Assembly: GCA_947167715.1 (NCBI GenBank)
Contig: CAMVJD010000002.1
Span: 55,910-119,909 of the forward strand
Direction: 5' to 3'
Source: an uncultured Eubacteriaceae bacterium
Lineage (GTDB): Bacteria > Bacillota > Clostridia > Lachnospirales > CAG-274
DNA: 64,000 nt
The notes below the pieces were generated by a model. That model ran no database searches and was not told where the DNA came from. It saw nothing but the letters and a program-made list of their open reading frames with translations. How positions within the stretch are numbered: position 1 is the stretch's first letter; the number at the start of each line of letters is the position of its first letter. This document shows positions 35,344 to 45,100 of the stretch, piece by piece. The position numbers and the translations under genes were made by a program.

Positions 35344-37227
35344 ATGGATTTTTTACCCGTAAACAAGGAAGATATGGCAAAACGTGGCTGGGAACAGCTT
35401 GATTTTATATACATAACGGGTGATGCCTATGTAGACCACCCGTCCTTTGGGTGCGCGATAATATCGCGTGTTTTGGAGAGCCACGGCTACAAGGTGGGTA
35501 TTATCGCCCAGCCCGACTGGAAAAGTGACGAAGATTTTAAAAGGCTTGGAGTGCCGCGGCTGGCGTTTTTGGTAACGGGCGGCAACATAGATTCTATGGT
35601 AAACCATTATTCGGTAGCAAAAAAGCGCCGTTCGCGCGATTTTTATTCCCCGGGCGGGGAAATGGGTCTGCGCCCCGACCGCGCCACTATAGTTTATTGT
35701 CAAAAATTAAGGCAACTTTTTAAGGATACCCCGATAATGATAGGCGGTCTGGAGGCAAGTCTGCGCCGTTTATCTCACTACGACTACTGGGACAACAGGG
35801 TGCGCCGCTCCATTCTTCTGGACTCGCAGGCCGACCTTTTAATGTACGGTATGGGCGAGCATCAGATAGTTGAAATTGCGGATGCCCTTGACAGCGGCCT
35901 TGATATACACGATATTACCTATATAAAGGGCACGGTTTACAAAACCAAGACCCTTGACCGCATTTATGACGAATATATCACCCTGCCCTCGTATAAAGAG
36001 GTTTCGGCCGACAAGCTTGCCTATGCAAAGGGATTTTTGACTCAATACCAAAACAGCGATGCAATAACGGCAAAAATGCTTGTCGAGCCGTACAACGACT
36101 GCTTTGTGGTGCAGAACACCCCGTCGCTGCCGATAGAACGAGCGGAGTTTGACCGCGCCTACAGTCTGCCCTATATGCGCGATTTTCACCCCATGTACAA
36201 GGACAAGGGCGGCATACCCGCTATAGAAGAGGTAAAATTCAGCATAATTTCAAATCGCGGCTGCTACGGCAACTGTAATTTCTGCGCCCTCGCCTTTCAT
36301 CAGGGGCGTGTTATTTCCTCGCGCAGCCACAAATCAATTTTGATAGAGGCTGAAAAAATAATAAACGACCCCGATTTTAAGGGATATATACACGATGTCG
36401 GCGGCCCGACGGCCAATTTCCGAAATCCCGCCTGCGACAAACAGCTTACAAAGGGCGCCTGCCGCGACAGGCAATGCCTTTTCCCGACCCCGTGCAAAAA
36501 TCTTAAGGTTGACCACACCGATTATTTACAGCTCTTACGCAAGCTTCGGGATCTGCCGAGGGTGAAAAAGGTCTTTGTACGTTCGGGCATACGCTACGAT
36601 TATCTTATTTACGACAATGATACCACGTTTTTCCGTGAGCTTTGCGAGCATCACATAAGCGGACAGCTTAAGGTGGCGCCCGAGCATATCTCCCCGCGCG
36701 TGCTTGCGAAAATGGGCAAGCCGGGGCGTGACGTATACGACCGTTTTGTAAAAAAATATTACGAGATAAACAAAAAGCTTGGCAAAAATCAATTTCTGGT
36801 GCCCTATCTTATGAGCTCGCACCCCGGCAGCGACCTTAAGGCCGCAGTCGAGCTGGCGGAATACCTGCGGGATATAGGCTATATGCCCGAGCAGGTGCAG
36901 GATTTCTACCCCACCCCCGGCACGCTGTCTACCTGTATGTTTTATACCGAGATAGACCCGCGTACCATGGAAAAGGTGTATGTACCTAAAAATCCGCACG
37001 AAAAGGCCATGCAGCGCGCCCTTATGCAGTACCGCAACCCCAAAAACTACGACCTTGTGGAGGAGGCACTGAAAAAAGCGGGCCGCACCGACCTGATAGG
37101 CTTTGACAAGCATTGTCTTATAAAACCACGGAAAAATATCGGGCAAAATAATTTTAAGAAAAACAAGCCCGATGCAAAGCCGAAAAAGAAAAAGACGATA
37201 AGAAATATACATAAAAAAAAGGTATAA
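35344..37227 (+). CDS. YgiQ-family radical SAM protein
   Basis: The 627-residue protein has the UPF0313/YgiQ N-terminal domain ([58 protein letters not shown]). Its radical-SAM core has the CYGNCNFC cluster motif at about residue 306. A lysine-rich tail closes it. The reaction of this family is not established. The ATG at 35344 directly follows the flavin-reductase stop, suggesting a shared pathway or flavin-linked electron supply (inference). The frame is open further upstream, but family homology starts at [11 protein letters not shown]. Confidence 0.93.
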   Translation: MDFLPVNKEDMAKRGWEQLDFIYITGDAYVDHPSFGCAIISRVLESHGYKVGIIAQPDWKSDEDFKRLGVPRLAFLVTGGNIDSMVNHYSVAKKRRSRDFYSPGGEMGLRPDRATIVYCQKLRQLFKDTPIMIGGLEASLRRLSHYDYWDNRVRRSILLDSQADLLMYGMGEHQIVEIADALDSGLDIHDITYIKGTVYKTKTLDRIYDEYITLPSYKEVSADKLAYAKGFLTQYQNSDAITAKMLVEPYNDCFVVQNTPSLPIERAEFDRAYSLPYMRDFHPMYKDKGGIPAIEEVKFSIISNRGCYGNCNFCALAFHQGRVISSRSHKSILIEAEKIINDPDFKGYIHDVGGPTANFRNPACDKQLTKGACRDRQCLFPTPCKNLKVDHTDYLQLLRKLRDLPRVKKVFVRSGIRYDYLIYDNDTTFFRELCEHHISGQLKVAPEHISPRVLAKMGKPGRDVYDRFVKKYYEINKKLGKNQFLVPYLMSSHPGSDLKAAVELAEYLRDIGYMPEQVQDFYPTPGTLSTCMFYTEIDPRTMEKVYVPKNPHEKAMQRALMQYRNPKNYDLVEEALKKAGRTDLIGFDKHCLIKPRKNIGQNNFKKNKPDAKPKKKKTIRNIHKKKV

Positions 37228-37235
37228 CAAAAACG

Positions 37236-37269
37236 GGGCTGCCGCACTAAACATAAAGTGCCGCAGCCC
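37236..37269. terminator. Bidirectional terminator
   Basis: A 13-bp stem with one central mismatch (gggctgccgcact / agtgccgcagccc) separates convergent genes. The minus strand continues with CGTTTTTG, giving the stronger U-run in that direction. Confidence 0.85.
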
Positions 37270-38349
37270 TTATTCTACATCAACTATAACAAACTCCGAC
37301 TTTGTAGCCGTTTTAAATTTTACCGCCCAGTCGGATATGCCCGAGGTCACGATAAAATCGGTATTATTGCGCTTTTCGTGCCCGTAGGTCCTGTCGTTTA
37401 TTTTAAACCACTCACCCACATAAGTTATCGGGAAAAGCTGCCCGCCGTGGGTATGTCCCGACAGCACAAGGTCTGCGGGGGATGCCGCCTCATTTTCGTA
37501 ATCGTTGGGCTCGTGGTCTATAACTATGATATATTTGCTTGTATCAATGCCGCTTAAAAGGGCATTGATATCCTTGCGCCCCTCAAAGGGGTCGTCCTTT
37601 CTGCCGACAACATAAAAGCTGTCGTCAACAAGCTCATATTCGTCCTCAAGGATATGCACGCCGTTGTCCTTTAACGCCGTTTCAAGCTCGTCCGCGGTAA
37701 AATCCCTTTTATTGTAATAGCCCTTATCGTGGTTTCCGTAGGCAAACCAGACGCCGTATTTTGTCTTTATTTCGCCCAGCGCCCTGCACGCCCTTACCAT
37801 ATCCTCTTTTTTTGAGGAATCGTCTGCAAAATCCCCCGCTATTATCAATATATCGGGGTTTTGAGCCTCTATTGTCTTTATATGCCTTGCAAAGCCCTCG
37901 CCGTCAAAGGTAGTGCCTATATGGCTGTCGGCAAGCATGGCAATTTTCAGCCTTATATTTTTTTCCGTATCTAATTTATAATTCGTCCGCCAAACATTAT
38001 GGCAAAGATAATATCCCGCCAAAAGGTAGACCGCCGTCAGCAAAAGGGCGCACGACCCCTTGAAGCTGCCCGAAAGACTTTTGCCCTTTTGCCGCTTATA
38101 TACCGCACCTATGATATCCATAAGCACAAAAAACATTACCGCGGACAAGCAGACAACTATCGCATTCACGCCCGACATTGTGAGCATAAATATAACGTAT
38201 ACAGCCGCAAGTACAGCAAAAGACAAGAGATATTTCACCCGCTTTTTAAATTTTGTTACGGTATTGAATCTGCTTATACAAACGGTAAGATATACCGCGC
38301 CCGCAGCTGCCATAGCCAAAACCACGGCCAATATCACGATCCACATCAT
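37270..38349 (-). CDS. Membrane-anchored metallophosphoesterase
   Basis: The 359-residue protein has four N-terminal membrane helices within about 130 residues. A calcineurin-like phosphoesterase domain follows with all metal motifs: MLADSHIG, IAGDFADD, YGNHDKGYY, IDHEP and LSGHTHGGQLFP. It resembles YkuE/YaeI proteins, some of which act on UDP-diacylglucosamine or other lipids; the substrate here is unknown. It lies 9 bases after the NYN-domain gene and is likely co-transcribed. Confidence 0.9.
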   Translation of the reverse strand: MMWIVILAVVLAMAAAGAVYLTVCISRFNTVTKFKKRVKYLLSFAVLAAVYVIFMLTMSGVNAIVVCLSAVMFFVLMDIIGAVYKRQKGKSLSGSFKGSCALLLTAVYLLAGYYLCHNVWRTNYKLDTEKNIRLKIAMLADSHIGTTFDGEGFARHIKTIEAQNPDILIIAGDFADDSSKKEDMVRACRALGEIKTKYGVWFAYGNHDKGYYNKRDFTADELETALKDNGVHILEDEYELVDDSFYVVGRKDDPFEGRKDINALLSGIDTSKYIIVIDHEPNDYENEAASPADLVLSGHTHGGQLFPITYVGEWFKINDRTYGHEKRNNTDFIVTSGISDWAVKFKTATKSEFVIVDVE

Positions 38350-38358
38350 ATAATGCTT

Positions 38359-39351
38359 TTATTTTCCTTTCTTATCCGTCAAAAGCGGCTTTATTGCCTT
38401 ATATATCTCGCCCGAGCGCTGATTGTTCTGGCTTGGGAACTGCTTCATAAGGGCGTTGTTTATGCCCTGCTTTGTCTTGTACTGCTTAATTATTTTAACA
38501 ATAACGGGTATCTCGCTTTTGTCGGGCAAAACTCCCTCAAGCTTTGATTCCAGCTCGGGATCGTGTATTTCTTTATCCTTTGACTTTGTCTGATTTTTTG
38601 CCTTTGGTGCGTTTTTTTTCTTTGCGGGCTTTGGCTCGTCCACAAGTGTTACCTCGGCAATTTTGACTATTTCCTCGGCAGGATCCTCACCAATGGATAA
38701 TTCGGGCGCTTCATAAGCCTCTTTTTCGGCTTCGGTCGCTTTTTCCTCCGCTGCCCTATCGCTTAACGCTTCAACGGCTTCGGTTGCTGCGGCGATTTCC
38801 TCTGCGGCGGTATTTACAATATTTTCATCCGCTGATACCGTTTCCGCAATTTCCGTTTTTTCGTCCTTTTCCCCGGGCAGCACCTTAAATACTTCCTCTA
38901 TTTTTACCATCGGAACGGCACTCTGCGGCTTAACAACATTTTTCTTTGCGTTTTTGGGCAAGGCCGGCATGACCGTGCTGTTATCCGTAACATCGGATAT
39001 TTTTTCAACTACGGAGCAATGTTTGCCCTTTCTTGACCAAAATCTGCCTATCACCGAAAAGGCCGCATCATTTGTAACAAGGTAATAATTTGCCTCGTAC
39101 TCCTCGGTCTTGCCCATTATGTAGCCAACATAGCTTGAAAGCTGAAAATCAAGCGCATTTTTAAGGCCCACATTCACCCTTTCAAATATAATATTCGCCT
39201 TTGCCGCACACAGCTTTTTGTGTGTTTCAAAGGTTATGGTATTTGCATTCTGGCTGTAAAAAATAATTACCGTATCGTCCTCGGACAGCGTTTCTATGCC
39301 CTCAAGCCCAAGATTTTTCACATTTTCATAGTCAACAAAAAAATAGTTCAT
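38359..39351 (-). CDS. NYN/PIN-like nuclease-domain protein
   Basis: In this 330-residue protein residues 1-130 form a PIN/NYN-like fold. MNYFFVDYENVKNLGLEG and VTNDAAFSVIGRFW supply acidic residues suited to metal-dependent RNA cleavage. A long Ala/Glu-rich spacer (about 150-235) and a Lys-rich linker follow. The C-terminal 60 residues (IVKIIKQYKTKQGINNALMKQF) look like a small nucleic-acid-binding domain. An AGAGAGGT site precedes the ATG. The target RNA is unknown. Confidence 0.8.
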   Translation of the reverse strand: MNYFFVDYENVKNLGLEGIETLSEDDTVIIFYSQNANTITFETHKKLCAAKANIIFERVNVGLKNALDFQLSSYVGYIMGKTEEYEANYYLVTNDAAFSVIGRFWSRKGKHCSVVEKISDVTDNSTVMPALPKNAKKNVVKPQSAVPMVKIEEVFKVLPGEKDEKTEIAETVSADENIVNTAAEEIAAATEAVEALSDRAAEEKATEAEKEAYEAPELSIGEDPAEEIVKIAEVTLVDEPKPAKKKNAPKAKNQTKSKDKEIHDPELESKLEGVLPDKSEIPVIVKIIKQYKTKQGINNALMKQFPSQNNQRSGEIYKAIKPLLTDKKGK

Positions 39352-39469
39352 AATTTACCTCTCTTTTAATGTAATTTTACGCACACAACCTCTATGATAT
39401 CATTATAATACAGAAAACGCGGTAATTCAAGAAAAAAAATTTTTCAATACTTTAACAAACTAAGGAAGT

Positions 39470-39588
39470 CCCCCGCTTCTAAAGCGGGGGTGCTTACTTA
39501 AAATTCAGTGGGAGTCCAAGCTCCCACTGAATTTGGAATTGCTTGCAATTCCGTTGGTTATGAGTATGTAGCAGAAATTTATTTCTGC
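39470..39588. repeat. Cluster of four perfect hairpins
   Basis: Four perfect inverted repeats follow each other. 39470-39490 is cccccgctt/aagcggggg. 39503-39532 has 12-bp arms attcagtgggag/ctcccactgaat. 39535-39552 is ggaattgc/gcaattcc. 39571-39588 is gcagaaat/atttctgc. No ORF is present. Dense hairpins of this type occur at ends of IS200/IS605-like elements and in palindromic non-autonomous elements, so it is probably a mobile-element remnant. Confidence 0.7.
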
Positions 39589-39609
39589 GGAATACGAATA
39601 TCATTGACA
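39565..39609 (+). repeat. 45-bp repeat, copy 1
   Basis: All 45 bases recur exactly, inverted, at 63950-63994 near the reverse-transcriptase promoter. The left part contains the palindrome gcagaaatttatttctgc. Confidence 0.9.
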
Positions 39610-39610
39610 A

Positions 39611-39656
39611 TATTTGCGGGGCTTGCCGTTATTTACCGCATTTCAAGCAAAAATCA
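39611..39656 (+). repeat. 46-bp interspersed repeat, copy 2
   Basis: It matches 3032-3077 at 45 of 46 bases and directly abuts the 45-bp repeat on its left. It ends about 40 bases before the pta promoter. Confidence 0.88.
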
Positions 39657-39696
39657 CAAAAAAAATCAAAAGTTTTTGTAATATTAAAAAATGGTA

Positions 39697-39725
39697 TTGT
39701 AATATTTTTGAAACAGTAGTATAAT
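39697..39725 (+). promoter_or_regulatory. Sigma-A promoter for pta-ackA
   Basis: TTGTAA (39697-39702), a 17-base spacer and TATAAT (39720-39725) lie 56 bases before the pta start codon. Confidence 0.8.
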
Positions 39726-39780
39726 AGATTCATAGGTATGTCAAAAAAAGGATATACACAAAAGAAAGGAGCATTTTTAA

Positions 39781-40797
39781 ATGAACTTTTTAGAAACGAT
39801 CAAAGCTAAGGCAAAAAGCAACAAAAAGACCATTGTTCTTCCCGAGTCTATGGACAAGAGAACTTATGCTGCCGCAGAGCAGATATTAAAGGAAGACTTT
39901 GCAAACATCGTTATTATCGGTACACCCAAGGAAATTGAGGAATTCGGTGCAGGCTACGACATCAGCGGCGCAACCGTTATCGACCCCTTCAATGACCCCA
40001 ACAAGCAGAAATATGTTGACAAATTTGTTGAGTTAAGGGCAAAGGCTTACGAAAGAAAGGGTCAGACCCTTACACCCGAAATTGCACAAAAGCAGCTTGA
40101 GGACGACTATATGTTCTACGCTTGTATGATGTGCAAGTGCGGCGATGCAGACGGTGCTGTTTCCGGTGCATGCCACTCTACCGCAAACACTATCCGTCCC
40201 GCACTTCAGATACTTAAGTGCAAACCGGGCATCAGCTCCGCATCGGGCTTCTTTGTAATGGAGGTCCCCAACTGTGAGCTTGGCGCAAACGGACTTTTCG
40301 TATTTGCAGACTGTGCAGTACAGATCCATCCCGACAGCGAGCATCTTGCAGAGATAGCAAAGCTTTCCGCAGAGAGCTTTGAGTCCTTCACGGGTGAAAA
40401 GGCAAAGGTAGCTATGCTTTCCTTCTCCACAAAGGGCAGCGCAAAGGATGACGATGTAACAAAGGTAGCTGATGCTGTTAAGATAGCACAGGAGAAATAC
40501 CCCGAAATAGAGGTTGACGGCGAGCTTCAGCTTGATGCAGCACTTGACGAAACAGTTGCAAAATTAAAGGCTCCCGACAGCAAGGTAGCAGGTCACGCAA
40601 ACACACTTGTATTCCCCGGCCTTGAGGCAGGCAATATCGGCTACAAGCTTGTACAGCGTCTTGCAAAGGCAGAGGCTTACGGCCCCGTTCTTCAGGGTCT
40701 TGCAATGCCCGTTAACGACCTTTCACGCGGCTGCTATGCCGAGGATATCGTAGGCGTTGTTGCTATCACGGCAGTTCAGGCACAGTTAGCTGAATAA
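39781..40797 (+). CDS. pta: Phosphate acetyltransferase
   Basis: This 338-residue Pta is of the short Clostridial type. It has IKAKAKSNKKTIVLPESMDKRT at the start, DADGAVSGACHSTANTIRPALQI around residue 120, and MLSFSTKGSAKDDDV and NTLVFPGLEAGNIGYKLVQRL in the C-terminal half. It interconverts acetyl-CoA and acetyl phosphate in the cytoplasm. A GAAAGGAG site precedes the ATG. ackA follows 27 bases later, the classic acetate/ATP pair. Confidence 0.97.
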   Translation: MNFLETIKAKAKSNKKTIVLPESMDKRTYAAAEQILKEDFANIVIIGTPKEIEEFGAGYDISGATVIDPFNDPNKQKYVDKFVELRAKAYERKGQTLTPEIAQKQLEDDYMFYACMMCKCGDADGAVSGACHSTANTIRPALQILKCKPGISSASGFFVMEVPNCELGANGLFVFADCAVQIHPDSEHLAEIAKLSAESFESFTGEKAKVAMLSFSTKGSAKDDDVTKVADAVKIAQEKYPEIEVDGELQLDAALDETVAKLKAPDSKVAGHANTLVFPGLEAGNIGYKLVQRLAKAEAYGPVLQGLAMPVNDLSRGCYAEDIVGVVAITAVQAQLAE

Positions 40798-40824
40798 TAA
40801 TATTTAAAAAAGGAGAAACTCTTA

Positions 40825-42018
40825 ATGAAAATTCTTGTAATCAACTGCGGCAGCTCATCACTTAAGTATCAGCTGTACAACATGGACACAAACGAAGTTC
40901 TTGCAAAGGGTCTTGTAGAGAGAATAGGCATCGAGGGCTCAAACCTTCAGCACACACCCACGGGCAAGGACAAGGTTGTTTTCGAGCAGCCTCTTCCCGA
41001 CCACGGCGCTGCTATCAAGCTTGTTATGGACAAGCTTACCGACAGCGAGGTAGGCGTTATTTCATCACTTGACGAAATTGACGGTATCGGTCATCGCGTA
41101 CTCCACGGCGGCAAATACTTCAGCGACTCTATGCTGGTAACACCCGAGAAAATGGAAACAATGAAAAAGTGTATCCCTCTCGGACCTCTTCACATGCCCG
41201 CTAACCTTATGGGTATCGAGGCTTGCGAAAAGCTTATGCCCGGCAAGCCCAATGTTGCTGTATTTGATACTGCTTTCCACGCTACAATGCCTCCCAAGGC
41301 TTATATGTATGCTCTTCCCTACGAGTATTACGAGAAGTACGATATCCGTCGTTACGGCTTCCACGGCACAAGCCACAAGTTTGTAACAAAGCGCGCTATC
41401 GCTATGCTTGGCGGCAAGGCAGAGGGTACAAAGATAATCACCTGCCACCTTGGCAACGGCTCATCACTTGCGGCTGTTAAGGACGGCAAGGTAATCGACA
41501 CATCAATGGGTCTTACACCTCTTGCAGGCTTTGAAATGGGCACACGCTGCGGCGATATCGACCCCGCTATCGTACCTTTCATTATGGAAAAGGAAAACCT
41601 TACACCTGCAGAAATGGACACCATTATGAACAAAAAGTCGGGTATCCTTGGTGTTACGGGTCGTTCAAGCGACTTCCGCGATGTTGAGCAGGGTATGAAC
41701 GACGGTGACGAGCGCTGCAAGCTTGCACTTGAAATGTTCAGATATCAGATAGCTAAATACATCGGCTCCTACGTTGTTGCACTTGGCGGCGTTGACGCTA
41801 TTGTATTTACAGCAGGTATCGGCGAGAACAACTCCGGCCACAGAGCTGCTATTTGCGAGTATCTTTCATTCCTTGGCCTTAAGATAGACCCCGAGAAGAA
41901 CGCACAGCGCGGCAAGGAGCTTGACTTTGCAACAGCAGATTCAAAGATCCGCGCACTTCTTATCCCCACAAACGAGGAGCTTATGATAGCACAGGATACA
42001 ATGGATCTTATTGGCTGA
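40825..42018 (+). CDS. ackA: Acetate kinase
   Basis: This 397-residue ASKHA-fold kinase makes ATP and acetate from acetyl phosphate. It has the family signatures VINCGSSSLKYQLY at the N-terminus, VFDTAFHATMP and RRYGFHGTSHKFV (about residue 173). It also has CHLGNGSSLAAVKDGKVIDTSMG and FTAGIGENN. The start has AAGGAG. It ends the pta-ackA operon, and its terminator is 24 bases downstream. Confidence 0.97.
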   Translation: MKILVINCGSSSLKYQLYNMDTNEVLAKGLVERIGIEGSNLQHTPTGKDKVVFEQPLPDHGAAIKLVMDKLTDSEVGVISSLDEIDGIGHRVLHGGKYFSDSMLVTPEKMETMKKCIPLGPLHMPANLMGIEACEKLMPGKPNVAVFDTAFHATMPPKAYMYALPYEYYEKYDIRRYGFHGTSHKFVTKRAIAMLGGKAEGTKIITCHLGNGSSLAAVKDGKVIDTSMGLTPLAGFEMGTRCGDIDPAIVPFIMEKENLTPAEMDTIMNKKSGILGVTGRSSDFRDVEQGMNDGDERCKLALEMFRYQIAKYIGSYVVALGGVDAIVFTAGIGENNSGHRAAICEYLSFLGLKIDPEKNAQRGKELDFATADSKIRALLIPTNEELMIAQDTMDLIG

Positions 42019-42042
42019 TAACATTAAAAAATAACCGCAAAA

Positions 42043-42071
42043 AAGGATGTGCATTTCGCACATCCTTTTTT
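42043..42071 (+). terminator. Terminator of pta-ackA
   Basis: The stem aaggatgtgc / gcacatcctt with a 5-base loop is followed by TTTTTTA on the + strand. Confidence 0.92.
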
Positions 42072-42085
42072 ATTGGTAAATAAAA

Positions 42086-42113
42086 ACATCGGCGGGGTCT
42101 CCCTCGCCGATGT
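42086..42113 (-). terminator. Terminator of the pilus/adhesin operon
   Basis: A 9-bp stem (acatcggcg / cgccgatgt) is followed on the minus strand by TTTTTATTT. It ends four bases before the adhesin stop codon. Confidence 0.9.
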
Positions 42114-42117
42114 CGGT

Positions 42118-45100
42118 TTACGCATATCTGCGTCTTCTTATTAAAAGAATAATTATGCCAAGTATCATAAACACGCCTGCAGCAGCTGCTGCTATCGGGT
42201 GTTCGGTGATACCTGTAGGCAACATAGCATTTCTGGAGTTTATAAACTCTATGCTATGCTCTTTATCTGCGCCTTCAAGCACTACATATGCGCTGTAGAC
42301 TCCTTCCTCCGCAGTGCCGCTATCGACCTTGCACTTTGTGGTATATTCCACATCGCGCACCTCGGTAACGGTGACCTTGGTACCTTCGGGCAGACCCTTT
42401 ATAGTCAGCGCCTCACCCGACGAAAGGATGAAATCGTCAGTATGGCCGAAGTTTATTGCTATCTGGCGTACATATACGCCGCTGTCCCATACCTCGTAGA
42501 TGCCGTCAACATCCTTCGCAGTATTTTCAAAGCGCAGAGAGAATACAAATTTCTTTTCCCTGTTGCCCATGTTACCCGTAACGGTCTTTTTAAGTGTAAA
42601 ATCGTATGTGTTGACCTTGCGGTTTGTTATTTCAACGACGTTGTCCTTTACGGTCTCGCCGCTTATCTCAATGCCGTTTTCAAGGTCTACATCCGCGCCG
42701 TTAAGTTTCATGGATTTCAGTTCAAAGCCCGGCATATCACTTTCTTCAAGCTTATACACATAAAGGTTTCCCTTGCTTGAATACTTCAGGATATTATCCA
42801 GTTTAACTATCCAATCGTTGTCCTTAAGGATATGTGCAAATATCGAGAAGTTTTTGGACTGCAAATAATACTGTTCGGGAACGATTATATTGCCCTCTCC
42901 GTCTTTTACAGCCTCTGTCTCAACGATTTTCTCATACTGGCTAAGCTTGATGTTTACGGAGTTTGGCTGACTTGCCGCATCCGATAATCCATCCCATATT
43001 TTGCGTACTTTCAGCGTTATGTAGCTTCGCACAGACTCCTCAACAAGCTTGGTGTTTGTATAGGCCACCGTCTTGTTTTCATCAAGAGTGATCTCCGATG
43101 TGGCAAGCGCGGTGTTTAATGCGGGTGAAGCAGGTGTTTCCGCCCCGTCGCCTATTTTATATACCGCCTTGTAGCCCGAAGCCGCAGCCTCGGTAACGGT
43201 TGCCCTTGCATTCTTCGGCAAGTTCTCAAACACAGCCGTTTGCCCGTGTTTAATGGTGAAGTGTACTCCGCCGTTACCTTCTGTATTTGATGTAAAGCTG
43301 CTGTATTTTTCGCCGTCTATATATACATCATAACTTGCACTTCTGTCAAGCTGCGTAAACTCGGCTTCATAACTGAACTCAGCATTGCTTTCGGTATCGG
43401 TCAACGGTATTTCTACATCCGGATTTCCATCCCATACCCCGTCAACATATACTTTCTTATAAAGCTTTACACTTTTGGTTACCGACAGATCAACTCTGTC
43501 TCGGATATCGACCTTGTTCTCCCATGTTTCGGATGTTATACCTTCATTTTCCGTTCCCGGATTCACGGTTGAACTTATCGTTCCCGTTACGTCGGTCAAA
43601 TCGGTATGGTAGCCATAATATTTGTCTGCATCGTTAAGTACGGTGCCATTAGGGCCAAGCTCCTCTATTTTATATTGGACACCCTCGGGTATATCCTCGA
43701 TTGCAAAGGTCTGTCCTGCTTTAAGCTCCGTTTCCACAACGCCGCCCGTTATTTTTAATGTTCCCCAATACTGTGTATCGGTAAACTGCACACCACTGCT
43801 GTCATAGAATGTAATACGGAATTTAAACTTTGTTATTGTGTCGTCATCATAATCCGCATCATCCTTGGTTATTTTCTTTGTAAGCTTTAACGCCCCTGTA
43901 GGGGGAATAATAACCGACTCGCCAACTTTGGTATTTACCAAAGTTTGTGTGCCCGTAGCGGCTGTACCCGCTTCATTCATGACCTTTGGTGTAGAAATGG
44001 TATCTATGCTGTATCCTGTGTATTCATCCTCCCATACATAAAATTGACTTTCGCTGTTGTAAACGGGTATTTCACATATCCATGTATCGGCGCTTATTTT
44101 TGACCATGTTGCAGTTTCATCCGCCAAATCGCCATTTATGGTTTCGGAAACCGTATATGCGGTATCGGGGTCACTTGGATCGACCGCCGTACCTGCCTGC
44201 CCTGTAACGTAGCTTTCCGTCAAATCTCCGTCATTGCTGTCGGCAAATGCGGCTATCGGCGAATTTTCTGCATTCGCAGCTAAAGCGGCAAAATAGGATG
44301 TTTTGCTTTCTTCCACTGCAGCACTGCTCGTAACGGGTGTATAGGTCGCCGTTGCCCATGCGGTATAATAATCCGAATCGGCATTCATAAAGATCCCGTA
44401 TCTCAACCTTTTAGAATCGGCAGCCTGTCCATTTTCCGCAACTTGTGTATCATAATTTCCGTTTTCGCCTTTATATTCCTGTACAGTAAAATACCGTCTT
44501 GCCGCCTCTATAGACCAACCTTTTTCAAATACATTGCTGTTTTTGAACAAGTTTCCATACATATTGACTCTCAGCCAGTCTATGGAAGTATATTTTGTCA
44601 TTAGTTTATTTTCGCCGGTAGTTGCCGTTGAAAAATTAAAGTAACCCTCTCTTGAGAAGATCTTTACACCTTTATCTTTTCTTTTGTTTCCATAGTCAGA
44701 ATCCGAAATGCTTTGTTGCTGTCCACCATAGTAGAACAAGCCCTCTATGTTAACCAAATTTTCAGATGTTTGAAAATTACTCCAATCAATATATGTAATC
44801 CGTTTGCATTTGTAAAAAATATTTTCGAGCGTAGTTAAATTTGGGCATTCTCCAAAGCCTCTCAAATCAATGCCGCTCAGATATTCACACCCATTAAACA
44901 TGGATGCCGCCGTTGTCAGCTTATCGGCAGCCGTAAATCTGGTATGATCCAAATCTATTTTTGTTAATTCCTTACAACCCTCAAACATAGAGGACATATC
45001 CGTTACGTTTGCGGTATTTAAGCCCCTTATATCCAAGGCGGTATTCTTTGTGCTGTTTGTGCCTTTAAGCTTTTCACAGTCCTTAAACATTGACGATGTA

